DNA of 43,777 bases from Sphingomonadaceae bacterium (GCA_021732525.1 JAKFUU010000001.1:93906-137682); one strand, 5' to 3'. Numbered from the stretch's first letter, positions 26,731 through 34,611 are shown. Notes: a model not told the origin generated them from the sequence alone. Translations and numbers: made by a program.

Positions 26731-28658
26731 CAATATCGCGCCCTTAATCCGGCATAGGCGTTGCGGCCAAAGCTGCCAAAGCCGCGCACTGTCTCGTAAA
26801 TTTCATCGGTCACATTTTCCACCCGGCCAAATAATTCCACATTATGCGTCACCGGATAAGACACCCGAAGGGACGCCAACACAAAACCGTCAAGGCGCAG
26901 GCTATTGGCCAGATCGTCGAAACTATCACCCGTTAGGGTGATGGTGCTGCCAACCGATAATCCGATCGGCGATTTCCAATCGATCGCAAAACTGGCGCTA
27001 TCTTTCGCTCTGCGCGCCAGCCGATTACCAAAATTTGCATCTGGCGATCGGTTGGTGGCATCGACCCGCGCGTAATGCGCCGCGACATTCAAATTATTCG
27101 CGGGGCGGATGATCAGCCCTAACTCAATCCCTTCCGCTTTGGTCCGCGCGATATTTTCCGACAGAAAGGTTGCGAGAGAAAAGCTGATGGTATCATTGCT
27201 GCGCCGGTTAAAATAGGTCGCGGCGGCGGTGACTTTACTGTCAAAAAATTGATGTTCGATGCCCGCATCAAAGCTCTGTGCGGTTTCGGGCCGAAGTTGG
27301 GCATTGCCAAAGGGCAGCAACGCCTCGGTCAATGTCGGCGCGCGGAAACCTTCGGCATAAGTGCCGCGAAATATCGTTATACCTTCATTGGGCGTATAGG
27401 CAAAATTAGCGCCGAATGTGGTTTGCCCGCCATATTGCGAATAATCATCATGCCGCACGCCGCCGGTCAGCGTCAGGCCGTTAAAGGGCTTCACGGATAA
27501 TTGGCCGAAGCCGCTCGTCACCGTCGTTCTTGCGGTATCGGGCGCTGCTCCGCCGCCCGCCGGAAAGAAGATGCTGGCAAAGCTAATTTCATGTTCCAGC
27601 CCCGCCGTAAGCGTGAGCGCACCGGAAAAATCAAACGAACCCAAATATTCGAAACGATCAAGCCGGCCATTCAAGACATTGACGTTAAAACTATCCGCCA
27701 CGCCGGGTTCATCACCAATCCGGCTGATATCGGTGCGGCTATAGGAGACGCGCTGTTTCAAACGGCCATCGACCAGCGCGCTATTCAAGCCGATGTAACC
27801 AAGGAATTGTTCATTACGTGTGACCGGAAATGTATCGAGCGCGGCGCCAAAGGGATCGTCAAATTCCACCCGGCCCCGGTTATAATAGCCGCGCAGATCG
27901 ATAGTGAGAGCATCTGAAAATTTGACCTTCAATTTGCCATTCGCCGAATAATTTTCATATCCGTCGCGCTCGGTTCCGGCGCTGAGCGCGGAGATACCAT
28001 CGGTGCGGTAATATCCGCCGCCGACGCTGCCCGAGAATATGCCGCTGGTCCCGGCGATATTGGCGCGGGCCTGAGCCGCATTAAAACTACCATATTCGGC
28101 GAGGGCGTTGGCGGAAAAACTATCCGTGGGCTCTGCATTGCGGATGCTGATGACGCCGCCGATGGCTTGGCTGCCCCAAACCACCGAATTGGGCCCGCGC
28201 AATATTTCCACGCGGTCGATATTTCCCGTAAGCAACGTTCCAAAGTCGAATAGGCCATTGGGCGTGGATGGATCATTGATCCGCACGCCATCGATGAGGA
28301 CGAGCGTCTGCGCGCTTTCCCCGCCGCGAATGAAGACGCTGGTTTGATTGCCCACACTGCCGCTGCGCGCGACCGCAACGCTGGGCACGCTGCGCAATAG
28401 ATCGGCGATATTGGCGCTTTGCGATCTTTCAAGGGCTTTGGCATCGATCACCGAAATTGCCTGGCCGGTTTCATATCGATTGGTTTGGGTGCCGGTTGCG
28501 GTAACGACAATGTCGGGCCGCCTTTGGGAACCAACAACACAGCAGGTGTTATACTCGGCTTCCGCAGCTTCGCTCGATTGATCCTGCGCCCAAAGCGCGG
28601 ACGGCGTTAGGCAAAGCGCCGCAATCGCAGCGCTGCATTTTAAGGCAAATTTGGGCAT
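26730..28658 (-). CDS. btuB: TonB-dependent cobalamin receptor (BtuB-like)
   Basis: This is an outer-membrane receptor that brings B12 into the periplasm. The 642-residue protein has a signal peptide ending near residue 24 (ALWA|QDQ) and a TonB-box-like DIVVTATG. The plug domain includes ANIADLLRSVPSVAV, FIRGGESAQTLVLIDGVRINDP and VEILRGPNSVVWGSQAIGGVISI. A 22-strand barrel region follows, ending in the aromatic residue Y after GLRAR. The mature N-terminus has an unusual Cys-Cys pair (NTCCVVG). Expression is likely controlled by the cobalamin riboswitch upstream. The ribosome binding site AAGGAG lies 11 bases before the ATG. Confidence 0.92.
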   Translation of the reverse strand: MPKFALKCSAAIAALCLTPSALWAQDQSSEAAEAEYNTCCVVGSQRRPDIVVTATGTQTNRYETGQAISVIDAKALERSQSANIADLLRSVPSVAVARSGSVGNQTSVFIRGGESAQTLVLIDGVRINDPSTPNGLFDFGTLLTGNIDRVEILRGPNSVVWGSQAIGGVISIRNAEPTDSFSANALAEYGSFNAAQARANIAGTSGIFSGSVGGGYYRTDGISALSAGTERDGYENYSANGKLKVKFSDALTIDLRGYYNRGRVEFDDPFGAALDTFPVTRNEQFLGYIGLNSALVDGRLKQRVSYSRTDISRIGDEPGVADSFNVNVLNGRLDRFEYLGSFDFSGALTLTAGLEHEISFASIFFPAGGGAAPDTARTTVTSGFGQLSVKPFNGLTLTGGVRHDDYSQYGGQTTFGANFAYTPNEGITIFRGTYAEGFRAPTLTEALLPFGNAQLRPETAQSFDAGIEHQFFDSKVTAAATYFNRRSNDTISFSLATFLSENIARTKAEGIELGLIIRPANNLNVAAHYARVDATNRSPDANFGNRLARRAKDSASFAIDWKSPIGLSVGSTITLTGDSFDDLANSLRLDGFVLASLRVSYPVTHNVELFGRVENVTDEIYETVRGFGSFGRNAYAGLRARY

Positions 28659-28667
28659 TTCGGGTCT

Positions 28668-28708
28668 TGCTCCTTCCTGTAACGACGATGAATGTCGTCA
28701 CAGGAGCA
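28668..28708 (-). promoter_or_regulatory. Shine-Dalgarno-sequestering hairpin of btuB
   Basis: Just before btuB the message can fold a hairpin. TGCTCC plus GTGACGAC on the 5' side pairs with GTCGTTAC and GGAGCA on the 3' side, with a short AA bulge and a loop of about 7 bases. The 3' arm contains the AAGGAG ribosome binding site. It is the expected expression platform of the cobalamin riboswitch, blocking translation when B12 is bound. This is read by eye, not computed. Confidence 0.6.
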
Positions 28709-28769
28709 GGGGCAAAGGCCTCCCTCCATTCACCCGGCAACCCTCGACCGCGCGATGAACGACGATGCA

Positions 28770-28950
28770 TCGGCAGGTCTCCTGACTTTCGGGTCACTGC
28801 GCCCGCTTCACCTTCCCAGGGCCAAAGCCCCAGTGGTATATTGAAGCAGCCGCTCGCCGATCACAGTTGCGAGGACAGTCCCGGATTTGAAATGCAAATT
28901 TCGCACCGGCTTCCCTATTATCCCGCTGCTACGCGGGACCGAACATCGCA
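28770..28950 (-). ncRNA. Cobalamin riboswitch
   Basis: Read on the reverse strand, the leader of btuB shows the conserved cobalamin aptamer pieces in the right order: GGGAAGCCGGTG, AAATCCGGGACTGTCC, CGCAACTGTGA, a CCACTGG B12-box variant, CCTGGGAAGG and GTCAGGAGACCTGCC. The CCTGGGAAGG and GTCAGGAGACCTGCC elements are nearly textbook. The B12 box reads ACCACTGG instead of GCCACTGG. The aptamer lies about 110 bases before the btuB start. The outer stem boundaries are approximate. Confidence 0.93.
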
Positions 28951-28979
28951 GCGATGACTATACCGCGATATCATAATCG

Positions 28980-29996
28980 TCAAGCCTTGCGCCATTTTGT
29001 CCATAAATGCCGCGCGAGCATTAAGGGCGGCATCCGCAGCCAATGCGAACGGATATAGAAGAGCAGCCGGGTCAATGGGGCGCTGCCCCGGCCCCAGCCA
29101 TCGCGCGCGAGTATCCGGCGGATGAACAAGCTATCGTGCCAATGCGCCTTCGCCCAGCTCTGCGGAATTGATGTGCCATAAAGCCGGGCCGAAAGCCGCG
29201 CCGCGCGCTGCACCGCAGGCTGTAATTGATGATGGCGGGATCTCGCCGCAAGCTGCGCCCAAAATTGGGTGTCTTGCGCCGAAAATTCACTCAGCAAACA
29301 ATGCATGTCCCAAAGATTGCGCAGTCCGCCGGTCAGATCGCCGTCCGCAATCAAATGCGCGGCGCAGTGGCACACCATATCTTCGGGCGCGAAGATCGAT
29401 AGGCCATTACCGATGTCAATCGCATCGTCCAGCATTGCCGCTGCATCGGGCTGCGGCCGTGCTGTCATCGGCAAGATCGTGTGGTGAACATCGATCATCC
29501 GGTCGCGTTCCTTGTGGATCATCGGCGGTAGCTCATGCATATGATCGCGGTAATAGGCGTCGTCATAGGCATCTTCCTTCACCCATTCCCAGCCGCCTTG
29601 GGTAAGCAGCAATCGCTCGGCCCCCGCGATTGCCTTGTGCGCCACCATAATATCCAAATCGCCAATATGCCGGCCCTCACCAGCTTTCAGCCCCGCCGCG
29701 ACATAGGCTGTGCCCTTCATCAGCACAATTCCGCCATCAAATTCGGTCAGCGCCCGGCGCGCGCAATCGGCCTCCCACAGCGCGCTGCGCCGTTGATATT
29801 CGGCATTCAGCCGGGCATCGATGAGCGCGGCTTGTATCGGCTGGGGAAGGTCAATGCCTTCCAGCCGGCGCGCGAGCGTGCCCAGCAGCAACTCAGCGCG
29901 GGCGAGTGTCAACAGCGCCGTCCAGCCACCCGAATCGAGCGCCGTAGTGCTTGCCGGATCGCGGAGCGCACGCACCAAAATTGCGGCATCCTTCAT
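28980..29996 (-). CDS. Nucleotidyltransferase-fold protein of the HPr-rel-A cassette
   Basis: This 338-residue protein resembles the uncharacterised nucleotidyltransferase family of PF14907 type. It has VLMKGTAY (91-98) and the metal-site HIGDLDIMV (110-118), equivalent to the GxDxD pattern of polymerase-beta-like enzymes. A later D-containing stretch is DRMIDVHHTI. The C-terminal part is helical and basic. The reaction and substrate are unknown. The ATG at 29996 overlaps the kinase stop as ATGA and is preferred to a Met five codons upstream. It is the last of four co-directional genes with the kinase-like and PqqD-like proteins. Confidence 0.75.
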   Translation of the reverse strand: MKDAAILVRALRDPASTTALDSGGWTALLTLARAELLLGTLARRLEGIDLPQPIQAALIDARLNAEYQRRSALWEADCARRALTEFDGGIVLMKGTAYVAAGLKAGEGRHIGDLDIMVAHKAIAGAERLLLTQGGWEWVKEDAYDDAYYRDHMHELPPMIHKERDRMIDVHHTILPMTARPQPDAAAMLDDAIDIGNGLSIFAPEDMVCHCAAHLIADGDLTGGLRNLWDMHCLLSEFSAQDTQFWAQLAARSRHHQLQPAVQRAARLSARLYGTSIPQSWAKAHWHDSLFIRRILARDGWGRGSAPLTRLLFYIRSHWLRMPPLMLARHLWTKWRKA

Positions 29997-30850
29997 GCCA
30001 GCTGGTCCCAAAGCTGATTGACCAAGGCTTCGGCTTGTTCGCCCGATTGATAATCGATGGCGCGCGCGGGAATATTTTGCACAAAGCGGGTGAGCGCTTC
30101 AAAACCGGCCTCACCCAGCGCCACATAATTGGTCGAAGCCTGAGTTAGCCGCATGAAAACCTCGCCGGCGTCAATTTCGCGCACGGCGGGTTCATAGCCA
30201 AAACGTGGGAATAACAACAAGGCCGGTTTGGCGCGCGCTTGCATCCGTACTATGGCCGGTGCGGGCGGAACCATATGGCGGATATCGCCTTTCGGCGTGC
30301 CTTGCATCAGCGGCCCGAAACGAGCGTCGGGCGCGTGCTTTTGCATCGCCGCTATCGCCTCATTCTTCAAGCTAATCAGCCGCGGATAGGGAACCGCATC
30401 GCCGCTGACCATATCAATCAGCGCAAATTCATCACCCATAAAACGCCAGTTTTTTTGGCCCAGCATCGCAGATAGCGTGGATTTTCCGGAGCCCGACGCC
30501 CCCGTCATGATCAGCGCTCTGCCCTCTCGCTCTACCGCGCTGGCATGCAAAATCAGCTGCCGCCGCCAACCCAGTGCCATTTGCAGGTTCATCCCCATTT
30601 CGGCGGCGAGCAAGCCTTGGCCGAGCGGCAAGGGCGCGGCATCGGGCAGCCGATAATCGCCGTTAATCGCCGCCGATGGCCGCAGGAAACGGCGCAAAAA
30701 GCGGGCCGCCTCCAGCCGTACGGTGAAGTCGGTGAAATCGGCCGCTGGGTAATCGGCATAGAGCGCGCGCATTTGATCAATCGGTGCGCGCCAATCGCTG
30801 CCAATCCGGAAAGCAGCAGGGCCAACGCGGACATGAAATTCATGGCGCAT
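29993..30850 (-). CDS. HprK-related kinase A
   Basis: This is a 285-residue P-loop protein distantly related to HPr kinase/phosphorylase. It has LHASAVE at 101-107, Walker A GASGSGKST at 117-125 and the acidic MGDEFALIDM at 138-147, in the same order as the HprK catalytic core. The rest matches the HprK-related kinase A family known from Proteobacteria that lack the sugar-regulation role of true HprK. The substrate is unknown. It overlaps the PqqD-like gene by 11 bases and the nucleotidyltransferase gene by 4, so the three are translated together. Confidence 0.8.
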   Translation of the reverse strand: MRHEFHVRVGPAAFRIGSDWRAPIDQMRALYADYPAADFTDFTVRLEAARFLRRFLRPSAAINGDYRLPDAAPLPLGQGLLAAEMGMNLQMALGWRRQLILHASAVEREGRALIMTGASGSGKSTLSAMLGQKNWRFMGDEFALIDMVSGDAVPYPRLISLKNEAIAAMQKHAPDARFGPLMQGTPKGDIRHMVPPAPAIVRMQARAKPALLLFPRFGYEPAVREIDAGEVFMRLTQASTNYVALGEAGFEALTRFVQNIPARAIDYQSGEQAEALVNQLWDQLA

Positions 30851-31145
30851 CGATCATCTCCACCAGACCCAATAGCGATAATTCTTTGAGCCGTTCGGAT
30901 ATGACAGCGCCGCTGTCTGGTCTGTTTTCCAGATCGAATATATCCGTCAACCGCTGCATCACATCGCCGGCGGTCACAATATCCTGTTTCATAATCTCCA
31001 AAATTTGCGGCACTGGGTCGGCGACAATATGCGTGATGCCCGAACGCCGATGATAGATCAGCGTCATAATATCCAGCGGCTGGATAATCAGTTCACCTGC
31101 TTTTTCAGCACGATAATGTTGAATAGGGGATGCAGTACCGGACAT
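30840..31145 (-). CDS. PqqD-family protein, HPr-rel-A system
   Basis: This is a 101-residue protein of the PqqD fold. PqqD proteins bind and deliver substrate peptides in peptide-modification systems. The pattern LDIMTLIYHRRSGITHIVADPVPQILEIM, followed by LTDIFDLE and SERLKELSLLGLVE, is the HPr-rel-A variant. No PqqE-like radical SAM enzyme is nearby, so the usual partner is replaced by a kinase-like and a nucleotidyltransferase-like protein. The ATG at 31145 has only a weak ribosome binding site. The Tat-signal gene lies 63 bases upstream. Confidence 0.75.
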   Translation of the reverse strand: MSGTASPIQHYRAEKAGELIIQPLDIMTLIYHRRSGITHIVADPVPQILEIMKQDIVTAGDVMQRLTDIFDLENRPDSGAVISERLKELSLLGLVEMIDAP

Positions 31146-31208
31146 GACGCAGCTTTAGCAAAAAGCCTTGAAAAATCTCTGAAAAATCAAATGATCCAAA
31201 TGAATCGA

Positions 31209-31691
31209 TTAGCGCGGCATTTGCAGCGATGCAAAACATGTGAATCCGCTCTGCCCATATTGCAGGCGGCGGATATAATTTACATAGGCTTGGCTTTCTT
31301 CGTAACTCGTTCCTGGCAAACTGCGCCCGCGCATTGCCGCGCGCACTTGTTCGCCGGTAAAACGGCGGCCGGTTGCGACAAAGGAGCCCGGCGTGTCGGC
31401 GGCCACCAATCGTCCGTCTGCCGCGACATTCTGCCCGCGGGCATGCGGGCCAGTCACCGGAATTTCGCAGTTTAAAACCGAACCGACGGCCTGTGCCATC
31501 GCGGGCCGAACCGAAATAACCGCCGCGGCGCCAACCGCGCCCAGCATCAATGCTCTGCGGCGGTTCGGCTGCCCCGTCGTAACCCCCGCGGCATGGCCTG
31601 CGGTGCCTTCACCCGGAAAGATGTCGGCCCGATTATTCGCAAGCGCCCGATTATCCGCAAGCGATGGATCATTGTCTGCCTGATCGGTCAT
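31209..31691 (-). CDS. Tat-signal exported protein heading the HPr-rel-A cassette
   Basis: I recognise no family for this 160-residue protein. It has a long N-terminal lead rich in Asn, Asp and Ala, then NRRRALMLGAVGAAAVISVRPAMA at about 43-66. That is a twin-arginine-type signal with a likely AMA|QA cleavage after residue 66. The mature part (about 94 residues) carries two cysteines (LNCEIP, FTCFAS) and conserved-looking GRRFTGEQVRAAMRGRSL and GTSYEESQAYVNYIRRLQYGQSG segments. It could be the cargo of the PqqD/kinase/nucleotidyltransferase genes behind it, which is inference. AGGT precedes the ATG by 5 bases. Confidence 0.7.
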   Translation of the reverse strand: MTDQADNDPSLADNRALANNRADIFPGEGTAGHAAGVTTGQPNRRRALMLGAVGAAAVISVRPAMAQAVGSVLNCEIPVTGPHARGQNVAADGRLVAADTPGSFVATGRRFTGEQVRAAMRGRSLPGTSYEESQAYVNYIRRLQYGQSGFTCFASLQMPR

Positions 31692-32047
31692 TGGTTACCT
31701 TTATATCTTTGCTATATCTTTGCCAGTCCAAGCCTAGAACTTATTGGATTTTTGATTGAATCAATTTCTTTCCATATCCGCAATTTCCAACCCGCCCGGT
31801 GTCATTACCGCATGCCAAGACACAATAGCACGCCGCAAGAAAAATACCAGCCAACCCGCTTGCCTTGCTGGGCAGCGTCTTTATGTGGGACAGAGATTGG
31901 TGAAAAGCTAACAAGATAAGCGGAGAGCATATTCCAATCGGATTAAAATGCATGTGATCAAAAAATTAAATGTATCAATAGTTTAGAGTTATTTTGCCGA
32001 TGCGATCAGATCGAAATTTACTCCAAGTCGGACATGGGAGCGTTCAG
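31692..32047. other. Divergent intergenic region before phoR
   Basis: This AT-rich region of 356 bases separates the Tat-signal gene from phoR and should hold both promoters. It contains a perfect tandem 11-mer repeat (TATATCTTTGC twice, 31702-31723) 11 bases before the Tat-gene start. A 70-codon reverse frame (31741-31953) has no recognisable features and is not called. The phoR leader is A/T-rich around 31960-31995. No firm -35/-10 pair was found. Confidence 0.5.
31702..31723. repeat. Tandem 11-bp direct repeat upstream of the Tat-signal gene
   Basis: TATATCTTTGC occurs twice back to back with no mismatch. An 11-bp period is one DNA turn, the geometry used by OmpR/PhoB-type regulators on direct repeats. 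The repeat lies 11-32 bases before the start codon, so it may overlap the promoter if the message is short-leadered. No Pho-box consensus is present. Confidence 0.4.
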
Positions 32048-33328
32048 ATGGTGCGAACATTGCTTTCGGCAAAAAGCATCGCGGCGATATTGATTGTGCT
32101 CGTCGGTGCTTATTTTGCGGGATATGGGCGGGGGCCGTATGAACGGATCACGATCATGTTTGTCACCACATTGATTGCGCTGTTTATCGGGACCGATCAA
32201 TATGTTGCGGAAAATGTGACCGATGACAAATCGAAAGTAGAAGAAGAAGTCAATAGGCTCAGCGATCTTGAACAATTTCAAATATTTCTGGATGCCTGCA
32301 TCGATGCGGCACTTATCGTCGAAAATGCGCAAGTCACCCATGCCAACAAGCTGGCTTTGCAATTGTTGGGTAGCAATATTGTGGGAAAATCGGTTCAGAT
32401 TGCCTTTCGTCATGCCGGCGCGATCGAACGGCTTTCGGATCCCGATGCGCAGCATGATGGACGGCCCATCCGGTTAATCGGAATTGGACTGCGCGATCAG
32501 CAGTGGGAGATGCGGATAACCTCGCTCGATGATCGGCAAAAGCTGGTGTTTCTATCCGACAAGACTGGCGCGCAGGCGGCGGAAAAAATGCGGGTTGATT
32601 TTGTCGCCAACGCCAGCCACGAATTGCTGACCCCGCTGGCCGCGATTAAAGGTTTCATTGAAACGCTGACCGAAACCGAAGCCGGCGCAGAAAAAAAGAC
32701 GCGGTCGCGTTTTTTGAAAATCATGGAAGATGAAGCCAGCCGGATGCAGGCCTTAATCCGCGATTTAATGTCGTTATCGCGGATTGAAGCGGAAAAATAT
32801 CGCCTGCCCGCCAGCTTGGTGCAGATGGATAGTATCATCAATGAAATTGTCGGTCCGCTGCGAACCGGCGCCGACCCGCGCGGCCAGGATTTGATCGTAA
32901 CTCTGGCGGAAAATCTATTACCGGTGATGGGCGATGCCGGTCAATTGCGGCAATTGGTAAGCAATATCATCGCCAACGCCATGAAATATGGCCGGGCCGC
33001 GACGCCGATTGCCGTCAAGCTGGAACCGTCGCGGTCGGGCTCCATGCTCGCCCTGACGGTTGCTGATGAAGGCGAGGGCATTGCGCCCGAACATCTGCCG
33101 CGCTTGACCGAGCGTTTTTACCGGGTGGATTCGGGGCGCAGCCGAGCCATTGGCGGAACCGGGCTGGGCCTATCGCTGGTCAAACATATTGTCGATGGCC
33201 ACCGTGGGCATCTGGAAATTAAGAGCAAGCTTGGGGTTGGCACAACCATACGCGTTCTATTACCGGTATCCAGCAGCAGCGCTATCGTCACGCCGCCGCG
33301 CGAGGTTAACCCAAGGGATGTCATATAA
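32048..33328 (+). CDS. phoR: Phosphate regulon sensor histidine kinase PhoR
   Basis: PhoR is the membrane sensor kinase paired with PhoB. The 426-residue protein has one or two N-terminal membrane segments (about 10-55), a PAS-like region (about 75-165) and the HisKA domain with phospho-acceptor His191 in ASHELLTPL. The HATPase domain follows: N box NAMKYG, G1 DEGEGI, F box FYRVD, G2 GTGLGLSLVKHIV. The H box reads HELL where most kinases have HELR. The ATG at 32048 is chosen because GGGAG lies 7 bases before it. An earlier TTG (31994) and ATG (32000) in frame are possible. It precedes pstS, as in other alphaproteobacteria. Confidence 0.92.
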   Translation: MVRTLLSAKSIAAILIVLVGAYFAGYGRGPYERITIMFVTTLIALFIGTDQYVAENVTDDKSKVEEEVNRLSDLEQFQIFLDACIDAALIVENAQVTHANKLALQLLGSNIVGKSVQIAFRHAGAIERLSDPDAQHDGRPIRLIGIGLRDQQWEMRITSLDDRQKLVFLSDKTGAQAAEKMRVDFVANASHELLTPLAAIKGFIETLTETEAGAEKKTRSRFLKIMEDEASRMQALIRDLMSLSRIEAEKYRLPASLVQMDSIINEIVGPLRTGADPRGQDLIVTLAENLLPVMGDAGQLRQLVSNIIANAMKYGRAATPIAVKLEPSRSGSMLALTVADEGEGIAPEHLPRLTERFYRVDSGRSRAIGGTGLGLSLVKHIVDGHRGHLEIKSKLGVGTTIRVLLPVSSSSAIVTPPREVNPRDVI

Positions 33329-33339
33329 TTGAAATAATA

Positions 33340-33370
33340 TAGTCACAATCACGCCACGCTCGGCTAGTAT
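33340..33370 (+). promoter_or_regulatory. Candidate Pho box and -10 element of pstS
   Basis: Two half-sites, TAGTCAC (33340-33346) and ACGCCAC (33351-33357), lie 11 bases apart, as PhoB direct repeats do. Seven bases later comes TAGTAT (33365-33370), a possible -10 box. The match to CTGTCAT/CTGTCAC is partial, so this is a geometric rather than a sequence-perfect call. It lies 88-118 bases before pstS. Confidence 0.4.
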
Positions 33371-33388
33371 GTGGACGCGGTTCAGGGG

Positions 33389-33420
33389 CTGCGCTTTTCG
33401 CAGTGTTTTTTTAGTTTTTT
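33389..33420 (+). terminator. Intrinsic terminator or attenuator between phoR and pstS
   Basis: CTGCG-CTTTT-CGCAG forms a 5-bp stem with a 5-base loop. It is followed by a T-rich run (TGTTTTTTTAGTTTTTTC). It lies downstream of the candidate pstS promoter and 38 bases before the pstS start, so it could both end phoR transcripts and attenuate pstS. The stem is short, so strength is uncertain. Confidence 0.5.
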
Positions 33421-33457
33421 CGGGGTTTGCGCGCCGGTCTTTCAGGAGCTTCATTTC

Positions 33458-34507
33458 ATGGTGAAAAAAATATCGGTTCTCGCGTTTGGCAGTTTGGCTT
33501 TGGCGGCTTGTAACGATCCGGCGGCTTCGGGCGGGGCAGGCGGTGCGCGTCAAGAAATCCGGATCATGGGTTCGTCCACGGTCTTTCCTTTTGCCAAAGC
33601 GGTCGCCGAAGCCTTTCAAAAAGGTGATTCGAATCGAAAAAACCCCATTGTCGAATCCACGGGCACGGGCGGCGGCATCGAAGCTTTCTGCGCTGGAATA
33701 GGCTCGCAAACGCCCGATATTGCCAATGCGTCGCGTCGGATTAAAAAAAGCGAATTTGAAACTTGCAAAAAAAATGGCGTGACCGAAATTGTCGAAATTC
33801 AGATCGGTATTGATGGGATTGCGCTGGGCGAATCGATCAAAGGTCCGGGTTTTAAGCTGACCAATGCTGAGGTTTATAAGGCCTTGGCCGCCAACCCATT
33901 TGGCAAGCCCAATCTGACCAAAAAATGGTCGGATGTGAACCCGGCGCTGCCCAATATTCCGATCGCAGTATTTGGCCCGCCCAAAACATCGGGCACGCGC
34001 GATGCCTTTGCCGAATTGATCCTGGAGGCGGGATGCAAAACCGATGCGGCGACAAAGGCGCTAAAAGAAACCAATGAAGATAAATATAAGGCGGTATGCC
34101 ACGATATCCGCACCGACGGCGCCTATAAGGAACAAGGCGAGAATGACAATTTGATTGTTCAAAAATTGTCCGCCAACCCCAATATGCTGGGGGTTTTCGG
34201 CTATAGTTATATGGAAGAAAATTCGACAACGGTTCGCGGCGTGGCGTTGGAAAATGTTGCGCCGAATTATGGCGCTATCGCCACGGGCCGCTATCCTGGA
34301 GCGCGTCCACTGTTTATCTATGTCAAGAAACAGCATGTCGATAAGGTTCCCGGTATAAAAGAATATGTTGCGGAATTTGTTTCGGCTGGCACAAAGGGGT
34401 CTTATCTTACCAAGCTGGGGTTAATTGCCGCGCCGGATGATGTCCGAAAGAAAGCTTTCGACGCGGCCGCCAACATGACAATCATCGACGGCGCTGATCT
34501 GAAATAA
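33458..34507 (+). CDS. pstS: Phosphate-binding lipoprotein PstS
   Basis: PstS is the periplasmic phosphate receptor of the Pst importer. The 349-residue protein has a lipoprotein signal with lipobox LAAC (Cys18), so it is probably anchored to the membrane. The phosphate-binding loops are visible in RIMGSSTVFPFAKAV, ESTGTGGGIEAFC and GPPKTSGTRDAF. AGGAG lies 9 bases before the ATG at 33458. The frame is open upstream, but those codons run through the terminator hairpin. It is followed after about 100 bases by pstC. Confidence 0.95.
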   Translation: MVKKISVLAFGSLALAACNDPAASGGAGGARQEIRIMGSSTVFPFAKAVAEAFQKGDSNRKNPIVESTGTGGGIEAFCAGIGSQTPDIANASRRIKKSEFETCKKNGVTEIVEIQIGIDGIALGESIKGPGFKLTNAEVYKALAANPFGKPNLTKKWSDVNPALPNIPIAVFGPPKTSGTRDAFAELILEAGCKTDAATKALKETNEDKYKAVCHDIRTDGAYKEQGENDNLIVQKLSANPNMLGVFGYSYMEENSTTVRGVALENVAPNYGAIATGRYPGARPLFIYVKKQHVDKVPGIKEYVAEFVSAGTKGSYLTKLGLIAAPDDVRKKAFDAAANMTIIDGADLK

Positions 34508-34535
34508 ATTTGCAACATTCATGGCGTCTATAGGT

Positions 34536-34572
34536 TCGGCCCGATTTGCTGGCAGAATTAGAGCGGGGCCGA
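34536..34572 (+). promoter_or_regulatory. Intercistronic stem-loop pstS-pstC
   Basis: TCGGCCC (34536-34542) pairs perfectly with GGGCCGA (34566-34572) across a 23-base loop, in the 104-bp gap after pstS. Such a structure could protect the 3' end of the pstS message and lower expression of pstC onwards, as binding proteins are usually needed in excess. No U-tract follows directly. Confidence 0.4.
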
Positions 34573-34611
34573 GCATCTTTTGCACTGTAATTACAAGGAT
34601 TGAGTATATTT

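Noticed and set aside
31741-31953. 70-codon reverse frame with a hydrophobic stretch and cysteines upstream of phoR
   Set aside because: It contains a possible membrane segment (GLAGIFLAACYCVLAC) but no ribosome binding site or known pattern, and it lies in a promoter region.
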